A stretch of 8,411 bases of DNA from JBIICS01 sp044238735 (GTDB taxonomy: Bacteria; Bacteroidota; Bacteroidia; UBA4408). Numbering within the stretch: position 1 is the first letter of the stretch; the number at the start of each line of letters is the position of its first letter. Below the pieces are notes generated by a model. The model was not told the origin of the DNA, made no database searches, and worked only from the letters and a program-made list of their open reading frames with translations. Shown one piece after another: positions 7,305 to 8,411 of this stretch. Position numbers and translations under genes: made by a program. Location: assembly GCA_044238735.1 (NCBI GenBank), contig JBIICS010000122.1, positions 1-8,411 of the forward strand, read 5' to 3'.

Positions 7305-7325
7305 ATCCCGGGTCAGGCCCGGGAT
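7305..7325. repeat. CCCGGG hairpin (representative, unit 3)
   Basis: Arms ATCCCGGG and CCCGGGAT are perfectly complementary around TCAGG. Equivalents are at 6560-6580 (perfect), 6939-6959 and 8218-8238 (both CCCTGG, one mismatch); it is absent from unit 4. From memory, near-identical GGATCCCGGGTC...CCCGGGATGAC palindromes are scattered through many unrelated bacterial genomes and give spurious WIPGQARDD-type open frames. Confidence 0.85.
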
Positions 7326-7416
7326 GACGGAGGAGGTGTTTTGGGAAATACTAAGAATAATTCACACACATCGTCTTTGCGAGCGAAACGCGGTGAAGCG
7401 AAGCAATCTTTTTGGA

Positions 7417-7452
7417 GATCCCCGGCCGGAGTGTAACGCAGAGCCGGGGTCT
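7417..7452. repeat. 36-nt hairpin, internal copy (representative, unit 3)
   Basis: The left arm GATCCCCGGC pairs with GCCGGGGTC, leaving one bulged T. It is 32/36 identical to the closing hairpin at 7554-7589 on the same strand. The flanking GA/TC extends the stem (7415-7453). Equivalents are at 6669-6707, 7048-7086, 7961-7999 and 8328-8366. Confidence 0.8.
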
Positions 7453-7475
7453 CTAAACATACTCTAAAATTCATA

Positions 7476-7542
7476 GCAGATCCCGGACAGGGCTTAAGAC
7501 TTGTCATTTAAACAAAGTATCCTTGCCCTTCCGGGAATCTGC
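7476..7542. repeat. Long GCAGAT stem-loop (representative, unit 3)
   Basis: GCAGATCCCGGACAGGGC faces GCCCTTCCGGGAATCTGC; they pair almost throughout, with small bulges, around a loop of about 31 nt. The loop itself holds ACTTGT...ACAAAGT, which can pair with one bulge. Equivalents are at 6730-6796, 7109-7175 and 8022-8088. Confidence 0.8.
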
Positions 7543-7553
7543 AAATTAAGACT

Positions 7554-7589
7554 GATCCCCGGCCGTAGTGGAACGGAGGGCCGGGGTCT
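7554..7589. repeat. 36-nt hairpin, closing copy (representative, unit 3)
   Basis: GATCCCCGGCC faces GGCCGGGGTC with one bulged T, loop GTAGTGGAACGGA. It is a paralogue of the hairpin at 7417-7452. Equivalents are at 7187-7221 (one mismatch), 8100-8134 and a loop-swapped form at 6808-6863. Confidence 0.8.
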
Positions 7590-7627
7590 GTTTTGATCGT
7601 GTACAGTTTTGAGCACCACAAATCGTC

Positions 7628-7649
7628 ATTGCGGCCACCGAGCCGCAAT
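7628..7649. repeat. Perfect palindrome ATTGCGGC-CACCGA-GCCGCAAT (unit 4 only)
   Basis: Eight-base arms pair perfectly around a 6-base loop. In units 1, 2, 3 and 5 the left arm and loop are present, but the right arm stops at GCCG and continues TTATCTATG, so the hairpin is broken there. Confidence 0.85.
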
Positions 7650-7915
7650 CCTTTTAATTAATATCATTGGGGCCTTCTGCCCCAAACCCCGATTTACTTT
7701 TTAGCTTGATCCAAAAAGTAAACAAAAAGATCAAGGCTTTATAAAAATTCGTTGCTTTTTACGCTTGCTTTTTGCACGCAACTCTAGGGCTCATACGCTA
7801 TAAATATAAAATGTTTCTTTAACCCTGCCGGGCCGCCTGAGTTGCTTACTAGACCCCACGCTAAAAAGCGCACTTAAAAGCTAAACGAATTTTTATAAGG
7901 CCACGCAATACTTAC
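7646..7915. mobile_element. Foreign 270-bp hairpin-rich segment within unit 4 (possible MITE-like element)
   Basis: This A+T-richer segment is unlike the rest of the array and has no gene. It holds a hairpin TTGGGGC-CTTCT-GCCCCAA (7667-7685), a perfect 10-bp inverted repeat TTTACTTTTT/AAAAAGTAAA (7693-7722) and an imperfect 168-bp inverted repeat (7735-7902). It replaces roughly 100 bp of the standard unit rather than being simply added, and I see no target-site duplication. A non-autonomous element, a dispersed repeat or a structured RNA are all possible. Confidence 0.45.
7735..7902. repeat. 168-bp imperfect inverted repeat
   Basis: Outer arms GGCTTTATAAAAATTCGTT (7735-7753) and AACGAATTTTTATAAGGCC (7884-7902) pair at 18 of 19 positions. 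Inside, GCAACTC (7778-7784) pairs with GAGTTGC (7839-7845). GCTTTTTA-type runs on the left face TTAAAAGC and GCTAAAAAGC on the right. As RNA it could form one long interrupted hairpin with its loop near 7811. Confidence 0.75.
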
Positions 7916-8150
7916 CCCGTCTCTGCGAGCGAAACGCGGTGAAGCGAAGTAATCTTTTTGGAGATCCTCGGCCGGAGTGCAACGCAGAGCCGGGATCTCT
8001 AAACATACTCTAAAATTCATAGCAGATCCCGGACAGGGCTTAAGACTTGTCATTTAAACAAAGTATCCTTGCCCCTCCGGGAATCTGCAAATTAAGACTG
8101 ATCCCCGGCCGTAGTGGAACGGAGGGCCGGGGTCTGTTTTGATCGTGTAC

Positions 8151-8411
8151 AGTTTTAAGCACCACACATCGTCACTGCGGCCACCGAGCCGTTATCTATG
8201 TTGATATTGAAAAATGGATCCCTGGTCAGGCCCGGGATGACGGAGGAGGTGTTTTGGGAAATACTAAGAATAATTCACACACATCGTCTTTGCGAGCGAA
8301 ACGCGGTGAAGCGAAGCAATCCTTTTGGAGATCCCCGGCCGGAGTGTAACGCAGAGCCGGGGTCTCTAAACATACTCTAAAATTCATAGCAGATCCCGGA
8401 CAGGGCTTAAG
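8151..8411. repeat. Hairpin array, unit 5 (partial, cut by window edge)
   Basis: It starts AGTTTTAAGCACC. It holds the CCCTGG-type hairpin (8218-8238), the 36-nt-type hairpin (8328-8366) and the beginning of the GCAGAT stem (8389 on) where the window ends. Variants combine those of unit 2 (C8175, T8223, CCTTTT) with those of unit 3 (GGAGGAGGTG, CACACACATCG). The array clearly continues beyond the window. Confidence 0.88.

Larger units (their letters stand above)
7238..7604. repeat. Hairpin array, unit 3 (367 bp)
   Basis: This is the cleanest unit: perfect CCCGGG hairpin (7305-7325), hairpin at 7415-7453, GCAGAT stem (7476-7542) and closing hairpin (7554-7588). Compared with units 1 and 2 it has a different block after the CCCGGG hairpin (GGAGGAGGTGTTTTGGG, 7334 on; CACACACATCGTC further right), shared only with unit 5. 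Confidence 0.9.
7605..8150. repeat. Hairpin array, unit 4 (546 bp, with a replaced segment)
   Basis: It begins AGTTTTGAGCACC and matches the other units to about 7645, then carries foreign sequence to about 7915. It rejoins the unit at CCCGTCTCTGCGAGCG (7916 on) and continues with the hairpin at 7961-7999, the GCAGAT stem (8022-8088) and the closing hairpin (8100-8134). The standard block containing the CCCGGG hairpin is absent. Its right half shares variants with unit 1 (T7950, T7968). Confidence 0.9.

Noticed and set aside
6500..7507. Short open frames in the array on both strands (products with WIPGQARDDG, CERNAVKRSN, RHPGPDPGSIF)
   Set aside because: They coincide with the palindromic repeats, recur in every unit and on both strands, and have no conserved start context. 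These are familiar spurious translations of dispersed palindromes, not genes.
7667..7685. TTGGGGC/GCCCCAA hairpin as a terminator
   Set aside because: No T run follows and no gene ends nearby; better viewed as part of the foreign hairpin segment.
8198..8380. 60-residue open frame in unit 5
   Set aside because: Same repeat-derived frame as at 7285-7467; no independent coding evidence.
6491..8411. CRISPR array
   Set aside because: Repeating units are about 370 bp and nearly identical throughout; there are no short repeats separated by unique spacers and no cas genes.
6491..8411. Integron attC or cassette array
   Set aside because: No cassette genes, integrase or attC core sites are visible between the units.
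1..8411. tRNA or rRNA genes
   Set aside because: No cloverleaf with T-loop signature and no rRNA-like segments were recognised on either strand.

Overview
The window looks like chromosomal DNA from a member of the Bacteroidota; I do not assign a family. Three signs support this: the 1477-residue secreted protein ends in a typical type IX secretion (T9SS) type A sorting domain, starts lack Shine-Dalgarno sequences and sit in A/T-rich leaders, and the divergent gene pair has boxes close to the Bacteroidota promoter pattern TTTG-N(17-23)-TAnnTTTG. The genes are A+T-rich; the right quarter is clearly richer in G+C and non-coding.

Left part (1-5907, all minus strand), in transcription order: a 130-residue exported protein that is little more than a signal peptide plus a CTD-like beta domain (5515-5907); a 1477-residue secreted protein with an alpha/beta-hydrolase (lipase-like) domain, beta-helix repeats and a T9SS sorting domain (1072-5505); a 219-residue lipoprotein with a carboxypeptidase-regulatory-like domain (354-1013); and the first 84 residues of a second, identical lipoprotein copy running off the left edge (1-253). 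The last two genes arise from a 760-bp tandem duplication that also carried the last codons of the big gene, left as a dead 9-codon scrap. All four coding differences between the copies are silent, while the dead scrap carries two amino-acid changes. The gene order suggests one cell-surface operon: secreted hydrolase plus surface lipoproteins.

Middle (5908-6382): a divergent promoter region and a 118-residue XRE-family regulator with a C-terminal coiled coil. A 16-bp inverted repeat overlaps its presumed -7 box and start site and is a candidate operator; the same 118-bp gap holds the operon promoter, so the regulator may control the operon.

Right part (6383-8411): no credible gene. It is a tandem array of five units (about 366-380 bp; the fourth is 546 bp, the fifth is cut by the window edge), each a string of G+C-rich hairpins. 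Every complete unit holds two related 36-nt hairpins that are 32/36 identical, so the unit is itself internally duplicated. Sequence variants are shuffled between units, which points to recombination or gene conversion. In unit 4 about 100 bp of the standard unit is replaced by a different, A+T-richer 270-bp segment built around a 168-bp imperfect inverted repeat; at the left junction a perfect palindrome survives that is broken in the other units. The short open frames in this array are by-products of the palindromes, not genes.
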